Positions 45,565 through 54,890 are shown, counted from the stretch's first letter. The stretch is 64,000 nt of DNA from Cognatilysobacter xinjiangensis (GCF_014651995.1 NZ_BMXY01000004.1:124001-188000); one strand, 5' to 3'. Notes: a model not told the origin generated them from the sequence alone. A program made the numbers and translations.

Positions 45565-46634
45565 CGACGGCCCTCCAGCGAAAGCGCGTATTCGCGTTGG
45601 GCGCGAAGATCCTCCGGCATCTCGGCATACAAGTAGTCGAACATCGCTTCCACGGGCTGTACCGGTGTTTCCAGATAGGCGTTGATCTCGACGTCGACCT
45701 TCTTGCCGCATTCCTCGATCCAGGCCTTTTCCTGTTCGTCGTCCCAGAGCTTCTGGCCGACGAGGTAGTTGCGCAGGCGGATGAAGGGCTCGCGCGTCCA
45801 GGCGTCCTTCACTTCCTGCTCGCCGCGGTAGCGACGCGCGTCGTCGGCGGTGGTGTGGTCGTGCAGGCGGTAGGTCATGAACTCGATGACGCTGCCGCCC
45901 TGGCCGCTGCGCGCGCGCTCGGTGGCGCGGCGCATGGCCTCGAGCACGGCGATCAGGTCGTTGCCGTCGACCTGCAGGCAGTACAGGCCACCGGCCAGGC
46001 CCTTCTGCGCGAGCGTGGCAGCGCCGGTCTGCGCGCCGCGCGGCACGGAGATGGCCCAGCCGTTGTTGATCACGCACAGCACCAGAGGAGAGGTGAACGC
46101 GCCGGCGGCGTTGAGGCCGGCGTAGAAGTCGGTCTTGGACGAGCCGCCGTCGCCGCAGCAGGCCACGGCCACGCGCGGCTCGTTGCGCAGCTTGAACGCG
46201 AGCGCCGCGCCCGAGGCCATCAGGCACTGCGTCGAGATCGGCACGCACCACGGATAGTCGTTGCGCGCTTCCGGGAAATCGTTGCCGCGCTCGTCGCCGC
46301 CCCAGTACATCAGCACGTCGCGTGGACGCACGCCGCGCATGAACTGCGCGCCGTACTCGCGGTAGCTGGGGGCGAACACGTCCTCGGGCCGCATCGATGC
46401 GCCGATGCCGACGTGCGTGGCCTCGTGGCCGAGGCATGCGGCATAGGTGCCGAGCTTGCCGGTGCGCTGCAGGGCGATCGCCTTTGCATCGAACGTGCGC
46501 ACGAACAGCATCTGCTTGAACAGGGGCAGCAACGCCGAGGCGTCGCGGAAGGCCTCGGGAATTTCCGCGACGGGCGTGCCGTCGGGGCCCAGGTACTGCA
46601 GGTATTCGATCTCGAAACTCGCGGCGAGCGTCAT
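45561..46634 (-). CDS. bkdA1: 2-oxoacid dehydrogenase E1 alpha subunit (branched-chain type)
   Basis: E1alpha binds thiamine diphosphate and is the first gene of the operon. The 357-residue protein has the ThDP motif GDGGSSKTDFYAGLNAAG...NNGWAIS (GDG to NN), the CLGHEATHVGIGASM and SYREYGAQFMRGV blocks, and the phosphorylation-loop equivalent YRLHDHTTADDARRYR, which matches BCKDH E1alpha better than PDH. The ATG at 46634 is the first in-frame start of the conserved region. No activator gene is adjacent. The upstream nuclease gene on the same strand ends 135 bp away at a terminator. Confidence 0.93.
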   Translation of the reverse strand: MTLAASFEIEYLQYLGPDGTPVAEIPEAFRDASALLPLFKQMLFVRTFDAKAIALQRTGKLGTYAACLGHEATHVGIGASMRPEDVFAPSYREYGAQFMRGVRPRDVLMYWGGDERGNDFPEARNDYPWCVPISTQCLMASGAALAFKLRNEPRVAVACCGDGGSSKTDFYAGLNAAGAFTSPLVLCVINNGWAISVPRGAQTGAATLAQKGLAGGLYCLQVDGNDLIAVLEAMRRATERARSGQGGSVIEFMTYRLHDHTTADDARRYRGEQEVKDAWTREPFIRLRNYLVGQKLWDDEQEKAWIEECGKKVDVEINAYLETPVQPVEAMFDYLYAEMPEDLRAQREYALSLEGRR

Positions 46635-46721
46635 CGGGTGAGGTACCGGCGATCGGAAAACGCGGGATTTTACCGGGGGGCTTGTTAAGCGGCATTGCGC
46701 ACTGCCGCACGCAGATGCGCG

Positions 46722-46746
46722 AAAGGCGCGGCGGGGGCCGCGCCTT
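46722..46746 (-). terminator. intrinsic terminator of the ExeM-type nuclease gene
   Basis: AAGGCGCGGC (46723-46732) pairs perfectly with GCCGCGCCTT (46737-46746) around GGGG. On the minus strand it ends in CTTTC. It lies 24 bp past the stop and separates the nuclease gene from the dehydrogenase operon. Confidence 0.7.
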
Positions 46747-46769
46747 CCGGCACTTGCACGGCTGGGCGA

Positions 46770-49700
46770 TCAGCGCGGCAAGGGGATCACCACCGCCCTG
46801 TAGCCCGCGGCGTCGTTGCGCGGCACCGGGTCGGCGCTGGCGGACGAGACCTGCGCGCGCAGCACCAGCTCGCCGGCGTTGCGGCCCGTGGACGGCACCA
46901 GCCGCAGCGTGACCGGTCGCAGCGACGCCGCCACCTGCGTGCTGCCGTCGCAGGTCGCGCGGAAGCCGCCGTCGGCCGCCACCACGCTGCAGCGCCAGCC
47001 CGACGGGGCGCTGGTCGTCACCGAGGCCGCCGGTGCATTGCCGGTGACCACCAGCCGCGGTGCGATCGCGGTCTGCGGGCCGAGGTTGGTCATCGTCGCA
47101 ACGAAGGCGGACTGGCGGCCGCTGATGGCGAGCGGCACGCCGGCAAGCGCGACCGCGAGGTCGGCCTTCTGCGTGATCGACTGCTGCGCGCCCGCCGCGT
47201 TGTTCGACCGGTCCGGATCCAGCGAGCGTGCATCCGCCGCGGCGACGAGCAGCAGCGGGCGGCCGCGCAGCGCGGGCGTGGGCATCGCGGCGAGCGCGAA
47301 GGCCGCGGTCGCGTCGACGGCGAGCGCGTCGGCGCGGCAGTCCACCGAGGTGCGCCCGCCCGCGACCAGGTTGGGCGCGCAGGTCCAGCCGGCCGGCGCG
47401 GTCACCGACAGGTCCGGCAGCTCCGCGTCGAACTCGAAGCCGATTTCCGGGAAGTCGGCCTGCTCGGGGCCGGCGTTGCGCAGGCGGGCCTCGAAGCGCA
47501 GCGGCTGGCCGGGTACGAAGGCGGCCGCGGTCACCGTCACTCCGAGATCCGCGCGGCGGCGCGGCAGGAAGTAGGCGACGACCGGGTCGTGGTCGGCCAG
47601 GCGCGAGGGCGAACTCGCGTCGTTGCGGTTGATCTCCGGGAAGTCCGCGTTGATGCGCGCGTGCTCGAGGCGGATGTCGCGCGTGGCGACGACCATGTCC
47701 TCGTTGACCAGCACGTGGTCGAGCGTCTGCGCGTTGCCGTCGAAGGTGAACGAGTAGCGCTCCTCGCGCGGCGACACGTCGGTGAGGTTCACCAGGTTCG
47801 GCTCGACGCGGTCGGCGCCGTCGCCTTCCACCGCGGTCTGCTCATCGGGCGACGGCTTGCCGGTGACGGTGCCCATCGCGTCGACGAGCCCGTCGTTGAA
47901 CTCGAAGGCGTTGAAGTCGCCGAGCACGACGAGGCGCGTGTCCGGCGCACGCTTCTGGCGGGCGTCGAGCCAGGCAGCGAGGAACTCGGCCTGGCGCTGG
48001 CGCTTGATGCGGATGCGCGCGCCTTCGGCGTCGGCGGTTTCCGCGCCGAGCAGCGAACGCTGGTGCGCGATCACCACGGTGAGCGGGAACGCGCGGCCGT
48101 CGGCGTAATGCACCATGGCCGACAGCGCGAGCGGCGGGCGGTCGTTGAGCTGCTGCGTCTGCCCGTCGGGCGTCTGCCAGGTGGTGTCCTTGCCGACCTG
48201 CTCGACCGCGACGACCTCCACGCGCGGCCTGCCGCCGGCGACGTCCGCCGTCTTGACCAGGAAGCCGACGTCGATGCCGCCGACGTCGTTGCCCTCGATC
48301 AGGTAGGCCGCATAGGCCGGGTTGCCCTGGCCGGCGACGACCGCGTCGCCGTTCACGCGGTCCGCGACGCGCTGCAGGATCGCGAGGTTCTCCATCTCGA
48401 CCACGCCGAGGATGTCGGGCAGGCGCAGGAAGTCGCGGATGCCGAGCGAGGCCTTGGACAGGCGGCGCTCCAGCGCGGCGGCCGACAGGCGCACGTCGCT
48501 CTTGCCGGGGTCGTCGACCTCGTCGAAGAAGCGCTCCATGTTGTAGCCGGCGACGCTGAAGGCATCGGCCGGCGCCGGCGCCACCGCGCGCGGCGATGCG
48601 CCCGGCGTCACCGCGCCGATCGAGTCCGGCAGGATCTGCCAGCGGCGGTACGAGTAATTGAGCGGGCCGGCGAGGTTGGCGATGCGCGTGCCGGTGGACA
48701 CGTCGAGGGCCGGCAGGCCGAGCGCGTCGCTGTCCACCGAGAGCAGTTCGGGGTTGAAGTCCCACTGCGGGATCGGCGGGATGCTGCCGGCGGGCGGCGC
48801 GTCGGGCGTCTGGATACCGGGCTCGCGGAACGGACGCGGCAGGCCGGCGACGGTGCCGAAGAACAGGCCGTTGCCGGTGGACGTCGCCTGCGCCTCGTTC
48901 TTGGAGCCATCGGTGGGCGCGGTGGCGACGAAGTCGCGCACGATCACGCGCATCGACTCCACGCGCTCGAGCTGGTCGAGCGGGCCCTCGGGCGAGGGGA
49001 AGGTCGCGGTCAGCTCGACCGGCGCGGGCAGCGGGTAGACGACCTCGTCGACCGGCACCGCCACGATGCCGGCGCCGCTCATCTCGGTGAGCGGAGCCTG
49101 GCCCGGATCGTCGCCGGGCACGTATTCGACCAGCGGGCCGCGCGCGGCGACGAAGCGGCCCGGCGTCGCGAACGCCGGCGGTGCGGCGTTGGTGAACACG
49201 TACAGGCCTTCGGACGTCGCGGCATCGGCGTCGGCATCGACGTCGCGGCTCTGGATGAAGAAGCCGCGCGAGGTGCGCCCGGTGACGATGCCGCGCGTGG
49301 CGACGGTCTGCCCGGCGTACGGCGAGCGCGCGCCCGCACCCTGGATGCGCGAGATCGGCAGCAGCTCGAAGTCGTCGTTGGTGATCGTGCCGATCGCCTC
49401 GACGTCGCCGGCCTCGGCGCCATCGAGCGCGGTTATGACCACGCGCAGCGTCTCGTCCGGCTCGATCGCCTCGTCGCCGTTGACGATGACCACCAGTTGC
49501 GCGCGGTCGGCGCCCTCGGCGATCACCGCGTCGGCGTCGTTGGCAGCGACGTAATCGACGCCCGCGTTGGCGGTGACGTCGTACGTCGACCAGCGCAGGC
49601 GCACGCCGCCCGCGCCGGCGGGATTGGTCAGCGCGACGTTGAACACCAGTTCGCGCGCGCCGGCGTTGCCCTCGATCACCGCGGCATCGGCCACGTTGGC

Positions 49701-50324
49701 GCGCACGCGGGTGTTGCCGCAGGCGCGCGGCGTAGCGGCGGAGTTGCGCGGCGCGGGCGCGGCGGCCCGGAAGTCGGCCTTGTTGTTGTCGGTATCGACG
49801 CAGTCGTCGATGCGGATCGCGGCAGTCGAATTGCTCAGGCCCGGCGCGGCCGCGTCCTGGCCGCCCTCGGCGCAGTTCGCGCTGCCGAAGCCGAGGAAAT
49901 CCACGGTGCCGGTGGGGCAGGCGCCGGCCAGCGTCACCGCGCGGTCGCTCAGCGCGACCTTGCCGGTGGTGCCGCTCATCGCCAGCGTGCCCGTGGCGTC
50001 GGGCGTGGGCAGCGGCGCGGCCGCGGTATTGGCGCCGTCGGCCTGCTTGACGAGGTAGTAGCCGCCTGGCGCGATCGAGCCGGACAGGTCGGTGCGCTGC
50101 CAGGTGCTGCCGGCGGCGGACGTGTACTGCACCGACCAGCCCGAGAGGCTTACGGCCTGCGTGCCGGTGTTGTGCAGTTCGATGAAGTCGCTCCGGTACG
50201 GAGCGCCGGAGTTGCCGCCGCCGCCGTAGACCTGGCTGATGACGACCTGCGCCTGCGCCGTGCCGGCGATGAGCGCCACGAGGCCGAAGCCCAGCCGCGC
50301 GAGGCGTCGCGAGAACCTGTCCAT
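46770..50324 (-). CDS. ExeM/NucH-family secreted nuclease, multidomain
   Basis: The 1184-residue protein has a signal peptide (cut after A25, TAQA-QVV). A lamin-tail domain follows (about 26-135; VVISQVYGGGGNSGAPYRSD), then a Calx-beta domain (about 210-318), an OB-like nucleic-acid domain (about 322-430) and the endonuclease/exonuclease/phosphatase catalytic domain (about 588-920). The latter shows VAGYNMERFF, VVEMENLAIL, LGDFNAFEFND and ADHDPVVAYF. Two DUF11-like beta-sandwich repeats end the chain (about 923-1045 and 1053-1184). ExeM-type enzymes degrade extracellular DNA in biofilms or for phosphate. No GlyGly-CTERM anchor is seen, so it is probably released. Regulation is not visible. 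Confidence 0.92.
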   Translation of the reverse strand: MDRFSRRLARLGFGLVALIAGTAQAQVVISQVYGGGGNSGAPYRSDFIELHNTGTQAVSLSGWSVQYTSAAGSTWQRTDLSGSIAPGGYYLVKQADGANTAAAPLPTPDATGTLAMSGTTGKVALSDRAVTLAGACPTGTVDFLGFGSANCAEGGQDAAAPGLSNSTAAIRIDDCVDTDNNKADFRAAAPAPRNSAATPRACGNTRVRANVADAAVIEGNAGARELVFNVALTNPAGAGGVRLRWSTYDVTANAGVDYVAANDADAVIAEGADRAQLVVIVNGDEAIEPDETLRVVITALDGAEAGDVEAIGTITNDDFELLPISRIQGAGARSPYAGQTVATRGIVTGRTSRGFFIQSRDVDADADAATSEGLYVFTNAAPPAFATPGRFVAARGPLVEYVPGDDPGQAPLTEMSGAGIVAVPVDEVVYPLPAPVELTATFPSPEGPLDQLERVESMRVIVRDFVATAPTDGSKNEAQATSTGNGLFFGTVAGLPRPFREPGIQTPDAPPAGSIPPIPQWDFNPELLSVDSDALGLPALDVSTGTRIANLAGPLNYSYRRWQILPDSIGAVTPGASPRAVAPAPADAFSVAGYNMERFFDEVDDPGKSDVRLSAAALERRLSKASLGIRDFLRLPDILGVVEMENLAILQRVADRVNGDAVVAGQGNPAYAAYLIEGNDVGGIDVGFLVKTADVAGGRPRVEVVAVEQVGKDTTWQTPDGQTQQLNDRPPLALSAMVHYADGRAFPLTVVIAHQRSLLGAETADAEGARIRIKRQRQAEFLAAWLDARQKRAPDTRLVVLGDFNAFEFNDGLVDAMGTVTGKPSPDEQTAVEGDGADRVEPNLVNLTDVSPREERYSFTFDGNAQTLDHVLVNEDMVVATRDIRLEHARINADFPEINRNDASSPSRLADHDPVVAYFLPRRRADLGVTVTAAAFVPGQPLRFEARLRNAGPEQADFPEIGFEFDAELPDLSVTAPAGWTCAPNLVAGGRTSVDCRADALAVDATAAFALAAMPTPALRGRPLLLVAAADARSLDPDRSNNAAGAQQSITQKADLAVALAGVPLAISGRQSAFVATMTNLGPQTAIAPRLVVTGNAPAASVTTSAPSGWRCSVVAADGGFRATCDGSTQVAASLRPVTLRLVPSTGRNAGELVLRAQVSSASADPVPRNDAAGYRAVVIPLPR

Positions 50325-50533
50325 GCTGTTTCCCCGATTGGGCGGCGTGCGACATGCCCGCCGCGTTCCGCGCGATGCGCGGCCCCCTGGACCGTCCTGG
50401 CCCGACCGGGCGCTCCGGCCCGGGCGGCGCGACCGAAGCGGCCGTGGCGCGGCCGGAATTGTGACCGGTTTCCGTTGCAAAAGCGTGACGGCGTTCGCCT
50501 GCGCTACCCTCCCGTTCCGCAGGGGAATCGCGC

Positions 50534-51400
50534 ATGAGCATCGAGAACAACCAGCGCCCGCTGGAAAGCGGCGTCCATACCGACCTGGCCGGGCGGCTGA
50601 CTTACGGCGGCTACCTGCGGCTGGACCGCCTGCTGTCGGCACAGGAGCCGCTGTCGAACCCGCCGCAGCACGACGAGCTGCTGTTCATCACCCAGCACCA
50701 GGTCAGCGAGCTGTGGATGAAGCTGATGATCCACGAGCTGCGCGCGGCGGTCGGCTTCCTCCAGGCCGACGACGTGGGCGCCTGCCAGAAGGTGTTCGCG
50801 CGCTGCAAAGCGATCCTGCGCCAGCTCACCGACATGTGGGGCGTGCTGGAAACGCTAACGCCCGCGGACTACATGAAGTTCCGCGACATCCTCGGGCCGT
50901 CGTCGGGCTTCCAGTCGCTGCAGTACCGCGCGATCGAGTTCCTGCTCGGCAACAAGAACGCCGCGATGCTCAAGGTGTTCGAGCACGACCCCGAGGCCCG
51001 TGCCTTCCTCGACGGCCTGCTGCGCGCGCCCAGCCTGTACGACGAGGCGCTGCGCTTCCTCGCCCGCCACGGCCATGCGGTGCCCGCGCGCGCGGTCGCG
51101 CGCGACTGGACCGTCGCCCACGTCTCCGACCCCGAATTGCTGCCCGTGTTCGAGCGCATCTACGAGGACGCGTCGACGCACTGGGCGGCCTACCAGCTCT
51201 GCGAGGACCTGGTCGACCTGGAAACCCAGTTCCAGCTCTGGCGCTTCCGCCACATGCGCACGGTGATGCGCATCATCGGTTTCAAGCGCGGCACTGGCGG
51301 CTCGTCGGGCGTGGGCTTCCTCAAGCAGGCGCTAGAGCTGTCGTTCTTCCCCGAGCTGTTCGAGGTGCGCACGCGCATCGGCGTCGACCTCGCGCCCTGA
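50534..51400 (+). CDS. kynA: tryptophan 2,3-dioxygenase
   Basis: This heme enzyme opens the indole ring of tryptophan to N-formylkynurenine, the first step of Trp catabolism. The 288-residue protein has the same numbering as the well-studied Xanthomonas campestris enzyme: H55, Y113, R117, heme ligand H240 in RFRHMRTVM and T254 in [13 protein letters not shown]. The start at ATG 50534 has AGGGGA eight bases upstream. kynB/kynU are not in the window, so kynurenine processing is encoded elsewhere. A 209-bp gap separates it from the divergent nuclease gene. Confidence 0.98.
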   Translation: MSIENNQRPLESGVHTDLAGRLTYGGYLRLDRLLSAQEPLSNPPQHDELLFITQHQVSELWMKLMIHELRAAVGFLQADDVGACQKVFARCKAILRQLTDMWGVLETLTPADYMKFRDILGPSSGFQSLQYRAIEFLLGNKNAAMLKVFEHDPEARAFLDGLLRAPSLYDEALRFLARHGHAVPARAVARDWTVAHVSDPELLPVFERIYEDASTHWAAYQLCEDLVDLETQFQLWRFRHMRTVMRIIGFKRGTGGSSGVGFLKQALELSFFPELFEVRTRIGVDLAP

Positions 51401-51550
51401 CCGGTTCATCCCTCCGCCGCAGGGAGGCTGCTGCGTCGCAGCAGGAAGCGGCGGTTTGACGCCCGCGCCGGGGTTCGGACATCCTCGGCCGGTTGCACGC
51501 CTCCGCATCGCTCCACGCGGAGACCTCCAATGCAAGACAGGAATCACCGA

Positions 51551-53092
51551 ATGAGTGCGCAAGTACCCGACGCCGCCGAACCCATGGGCCCGCCGCTGCA
51601 CGCCCCGGGTGGCCCCCCGGCCAACCCGCCCGATTTCCCGCAGGTCATGGGTCATCCCAAGCCGCTGTGGATGCTCTTCATGTCGGAGTTCTGGGAGCGC
51701 TTCGCGTTCTACGGCATCCGCTGGGCACTCGTTCTCTACATCGTCGCGCAGTTCTACGGCGGCGACGCCTCGGGTGAGCAGCCCGCCGGCTTCATCTATG
51801 GCGCCTATCTCGCGCTCGTCTACGCCACGGCCATCTTCGGCGGTTACGTTGCCGACCGGATCATCGGCTATCAGCGCTCGATCCTGCTGGGCGCGATATT
51901 CATGGCGGCCGGCCTGTTCATGATCTCGATGCCGGACCAGAACGTCTTCAAGCTGGGCCTGGCGACCATCGTGGTGGGCAACGGCCTGTTCAAGCCCAAT
52001 ATCTCCACCATGGTCGGCAAGCTCTATGCACCGGCCGACGAACGCCGCGATTCGGGCTTCACCATCTTCTACATGGGCATCAACGCCGGTGCGCTGATCG
52101 CCCCGGTGCTTACGGGCTACCTCGCCGAGAAGGTATTCGGCAGCGAGGGCACGCCGGCCTACAAGGTGGTGTTCATCGCCGCCGGCGTCGGCATGCTGAT
52201 CAGCCTGGTGTGGTTCTACTTCGGTCGCCGCCAGCTGAAGGGCATCGGCCTGCCGCCGGCGGGCGCCGAGGGCATGGGCCGCACGTGGATGACCGCGATC
52301 GGCGGCGTGCTCGCGATCCCGCTGATCTACTTTCTGCTCACGCTCGGCGCCGACACGCTGCAGTACATCCTCACCGCGCTGTTCATTGGCCTGGCGGTCA
52401 TGCTGATCATCGAGGGCGTGCGCAACGGAGCCGTCGCGCGCGACAAGGTGATCGCGATGTTCATCATCTTCGCGTTCAACATCCTTTTCTGGATGTTCTT
52501 CGAACAGGCCGGCAGCTCCTTCACCTTCCTTTCCGACAAGATCGTCGACCGCGACTTCGGCGGCTGGACGTGGCCGAACGCATGGTTCCAGTCCGTGAAC
52601 TCGGTGGCGATCATCGTGTTCGCGCCGATCATGGCCTGGCTGTGGGTGCGCCTTGGCCGCGCCAATCCGTCGATCCCGCGCAAGTTCGGCCTCGGCCTGA
52701 TCTTCAACGGCCTCGCGTTCCTGCTGCTGATGTTCGCGCTCGGCTCGCTGGTCGATCCGCAGTCGCTCAAGATCCCGTTCTGGACGCTGTTCGCCGTGTA
52801 CGTGATCCAGTCCATCGGCGAGCTTTGCCTGTCGCCGATCGGCCTGTCGATGGTGACCAAGCTCGCGCCGGTGCGCCTCGTCGGCCTCGGCATGGGCGGC
52901 TGGTTCCTCTCGACCGCGATCGGCAACAACCTGTCCGGCATCTTCGCCGGCCACGTGAGCGGCGAGGGCGGCATGAACGTGCAGTCGGCGCTGTCGGGCT
53001 ACACCTTCGGCTTCTGGGCGCTCGTGATCCCGGGCGTGCTGCTGTTCCTGATCGCGCCGCTGATCCAGCGCCTGATGCACGGCGTGAAGTAA
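51551..53092 (+). CDS. POT/PTR-family proton-dependent oligopeptide transporter
   Basis: The 513-residue inner-membrane symporter imports di- and tripeptides with protons. It has a proline-rich N-terminal leader (about 1-35) and the ExxERF motif FMSEFWERFAFYGIRWAL. The PTR2 signatures are GNGLFKPNISTMVGKLY and FTIFYMGINAGALIAPV. Some 13-14 membrane helices can be counted, ending ALVIPGVLLFLIAPLIQRL. The start could equally be ATG 51530 (seven residues longer), as each has a purine-rich site upstream. A bidirectional terminator (53113-53134) separates it from the convergent MarR gene. The neighbouring aromatic catabolic genes suggest a use for imported peptides. Confidence 0.94.
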   Translation: MSAQVPDAAEPMGPPLHAPGGPPANPPDFPQVMGHPKPLWMLFMSEFWERFAFYGIRWALVLYIVAQFYGGDASGEQPAGFIYGAYLALVYATAIFGGYVADRIIGYQRSILLGAIFMAAGLFMISMPDQNVFKLGLATIVVGNGLFKPNISTMVGKLYAPADERRDSGFTIFYMGINAGALIAPVLTGYLAEKVFGSEGTPAYKVVFIAAGVGMLISLVWFYFGRRQLKGIGLPPAGAEGMGRTWMTAIGGVLAIPLIYFLLTLGADTLQYILTALFIGLAVMLIIEGVRNGAVARDKVIAMFIIFAFNILFWMFFEQAGSSFTFLSDKIVDRDFGGWTWPNAWFQSVNSVAIIVFAPIMAWLWVRLGRANPSIPRKFGLGLIFNGLAFLLLMFALGSLVDPQSLKIPFWTLFAVYVIQSIGELCLSPIGLSMVTKLAPVRLVGLGMGGWFLSTAIGNNLSGIFAGHVSGEGGMNVQSALSGYTFGFWALVIPGVLLFLIAPLIQRLMHGVK

Positions 53093-53112
53093 GCGATCCA
53101 CGTTCCGCGAAA

Positions 53113-53138
53113 AAGGCGGCCTCCGGGCCGCCTTCTTC
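53113..53138. terminator. bidirectional terminator between POT and MarR genes
   Basis: AAGGCGGCC (53113-53121) pairs perfectly with GGCCGCCTT (53126-53134) around TCCG, with a T-rich end (TTCTTCT) on the plus side and AAAAA on the other, giving a T-run for the minus strand too. Confidence 0.85.
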
Positions 53139-53159
53139 TCTGCCGGCGCAGCGCGCCGC

Positions 53160-53636
53160 TCAGAGCGCGCCGAGTTCGGACTCGGCCTGCAGTTCCAGCT
53201 CGTCGAGGCGATCGAGCAGGCGGAACAGCGCGTCGCGCTCGTCGGCCGGCATGCCATCGAGCAGGCGTTGCTCGAAGGCGAGTGCAAGCGGGGCGATCTC
53301 GTCGTAGACGGCACGGCCGGCGGCGCTCAGGCGCAGCACCGAGCGACGGCGGTCGTCGCCGTGGGTCTCGCGCTCGACGCGGCCGGCCTCGACCAGCCCG
53401 GCGACCGCGCGGCTCACCGCCACCTTGTCCATCGCCGTGCGCTGGGCGACCTCGCCGGCCGACAGCCCCGGGTAGCGGCCGACCACCGCCATCACCCGCC
53501 ATTCGGTCACGCCGAGGCCGAAGCGATCGGAATACACGCGCGCGATCGCGCCGCTCACGCGGTTGCTCAGCACCGACAGGCGATAGGGCAGGAAATGCTC
53601 GAGATCGAGCATGGCGGCGTCACGGTTCAGGCTCAT
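53160..53636 (-). CDS. MarR-family transcriptional regulator
   Basis: The 158-residue protein has the MarR winged-helix fold. A helical dimerisation start (LEHFLPYRLSVLSNRVSGAIAR) precedes LGVTEWRVMAVVGRYPGLSAGEVA, the recognition region TAMDKVAVSRAVAGLVEAGRV, the beta-wing HGDDRRRSVLRLS and a C-terminal helix. The ATG at 53636 is preferred to an upstream extension rich in arginine. It is transcribed divergently from hppD; the 116-bp gap holds a perfect 18-bp palindrome inside the hppD promoter. It is very likely the repressor of hppD-hmgA and of its own gene (HpaR/HmgR-like by context). Confidence 0.93.
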   Translation of the reverse strand: MSLNRDAAMLDLEHFLPYRLSVLSNRVSGAIARVYSDRFGLGVTEWRVMAVVGRYPGLSAGEVAQRTAMDKVAVSRAVAGLVEAGRVERETHGDDRRRSVLRLSAAGRAVYDEIAPLALAFEQRLLDGMPADERDALFRLLDRLDELELQAESELGAL

Positions 53637-53649
53637 GCTGCGTCGCGCC

Positions 53650-53678
53650 TTGCAAGTAGTTTCATCTGAAACTATAAA
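53650..53678 (+). promoter_or_regulatory. hppD promoter (-35 TTGCAA, -10 TATAAA)
   Basis: TTGCAA (53650-53655) and TATAAA (53673-53678) are 17 bases apart, the best sigma-70-like match in the window. It lies about 75 bases before the hppD ATG, in a strikingly A+T-rich patch. Confidence 0.7.
53657..53674. promoter_or_regulatory. candidate MarR operator within the hppD promoter spacer
   Basis: TAGTTTCA-TC-TGAAACTA is a perfect inverted repeat with 8-base arms. It fills nearly all of the -35/-10 spacer of hppD and lies 20 bases upstream of the divergent MarR gene's ATG. Its size and symmetry fit a MarR dimer site that blocks both promoters. Confidence 0.7.
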
Positions 53679-53752
53679 GCCTCGGTCCCGCGCCGCAAGC
53701 CGGCGCGACCGCCTACCGCCGCTTCGCGGCCACGTCATCACGAGGACTCCCC

Positions 53753-54835
53753 ATGAGCGCGCAACCGAATCTCGGCATGCAGGTCACCACGTTCGAGAAC
53801 CCGATGGGGATCAACGGCTTCGAGTTCGTCGAATTCGCCGCCCCCGAAGGCCAGGGCGCGCGCATGCGCGACTACCTAGAGAAGCTCGGCTTCACCGCGG
53901 TCGCGAAGCACCGCGAGCGCGCGATCACACTGTTCCGCCAGGGCGGCATCAATTTCCTGCTGAACGAGCAGCCGGACTCGTTCGCCTCGGACTTCGCCTC
54001 CAAGCACGGCCCGTCGGCCTCGGGCTTCGCGATCCGCTTCCAGAAGCCGGCCAACGAGGTGCTCGAGCACGTGCTGGGCAACGGCGGCGCCAGGGCCGAC
54101 TTCAAGCCGGAGACCGGCGTGGTGTCCGCGCCGGCGATCAAGGGCATCGGCGACTGCATGCTTTACCTGATCGACGACGGCTCCAACCCGTACGCCGACT
54201 ACGTCTTCTTCGACGGCGTCGACCCGAACCCGCGCGGCTTCGGCCTGACCTTCATAGACCACCTCACGCACAACGTGTTCCTCGGGAACATGCAGACGTG
54301 GTCGGACTACTACGAGCGCCTGTTCAACTTCCGCGAGATCCGCTACTTCGACATCAAGGGCGCCAAGACCGGCCTGCTGTCGAAGGCGATGACCGCGCCG
54401 GACGGCATCGTGCGCATCCCGCTCAACGAGTCGTCCGACGAGAAGAGCCAGATCAACGAGTACCTGCGCGAGTACAAGGGCGAGGGCATCCAGCACATCG
54501 CGCTGTTCACCGACGACATCTACGAGTCGATCGAGGCGATGCGTGAGGCCGGCATCGAGTTCCTGGATACGCCCGACACCTACTTCGACGTGATCGACCA
54601 GCGCGTGCCGAACCACCAGGAAGACGTCGAGCGCCTGCGTCGCAACAAGATCCTGATCGACGCGGACCTCGAGACCAAGAGCCGCAAGCTGCTGCAGATC
54701 TTCACGCAGAACGCGTTCGGCCCGATCTTCTTCGAGATCATCCAGCGCAAGGGCAACGAAGGCTTCGGTGAAGGCAATTTCCAGGCGCTGTTCGAATCGA
54801 TCGAACGCGACCAGATGAAGCGCGGCGTGCTGTAA
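53753..54835 (+). CDS. hppD: 4-hydroxyphenylpyruvate dioxygenase
   Basis: HppD converts 4-hydroxyphenylpyruvate to homogentisate in tyrosine breakdown (and melanin-like pigment formation). The 360-residue protein has two VOC-type halves. Iron ligands are H170 in [10 protein letters not shown]248 in [11 protein letters not shown] and E328 in [10 protein letters not shown]. The terminal [14 protein letters not shown] closes the active site. The start at ATG 53753 has GAGGA eight bases upstream. It is followed by hmgA after 55 bp, with a hairpin between them that could lower downstream expression. Transcription probably depends on the TTGCAA/TATAAA promoter at 53650-53678. Confidence 0.98.
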   Translation: MSAQPNLGMQVTTFENPMGINGFEFVEFAAPEGQGARMRDYLEKLGFTAVAKHRERAITLFRQGGINFLLNEQPDSFASDFASKHGPSASGFAIRFQKPANEVLEHVLGNGGARADFKPETGVVSAPAIKGIGDCMLYLIDDGSNPYADYVFFDGVDPNPRGFGLTFIDHLTHNVFLGNMQTWSDYYERLFNFREIRYFDIKGAKTGLLSKAMTAPDGIVRIPLNESSDEKSQINEYLREYKGEGIQHIALFTDDIYESIEAMREAGIEFLDTPDTYFDVIDQRVPNHQEDVERLRRNKILIDADLETKSRKLLQIFTQNAFGPIFFEIIQRKGNEGFGEGNFQALFESIERDQMKRGVL

Positions 54836-54850
54836 GCCGACACGATCTCC

Positions 54851-54873
54851 GGCCCCTGCTTGCAGGGGCCTTT
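54851..54873 (+). terminator. hairpin between hppD and hmgA
   Basis: GGCCCCTG (54851-54858) pairs with CAGGGGCC (54863-54870) around CTTG, followed by TTTCG. It may end part of the hppD transcripts or act as an attenuator before hmgA. Confidence 0.65.
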
Positions 54874-54890
54874 CGTATCAGGGCATCGAC

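Noticed and set aside
46695-50537. Open frame of 1280 codons on the plus strand opposite the nuclease gene
   Set aside because: It is rich in Arg, Ala, Gly and Val without any motif, and the opposite strand encodes a full multidomain protein with a signal peptide. Long antisense frames are common at 70% G+C.
51410-51445. Two short inverted repeats after kynA considered as terminator
   Set aside because: Stems are five to eight bases with tiny or one-base loops and no T-run; too weak to call.
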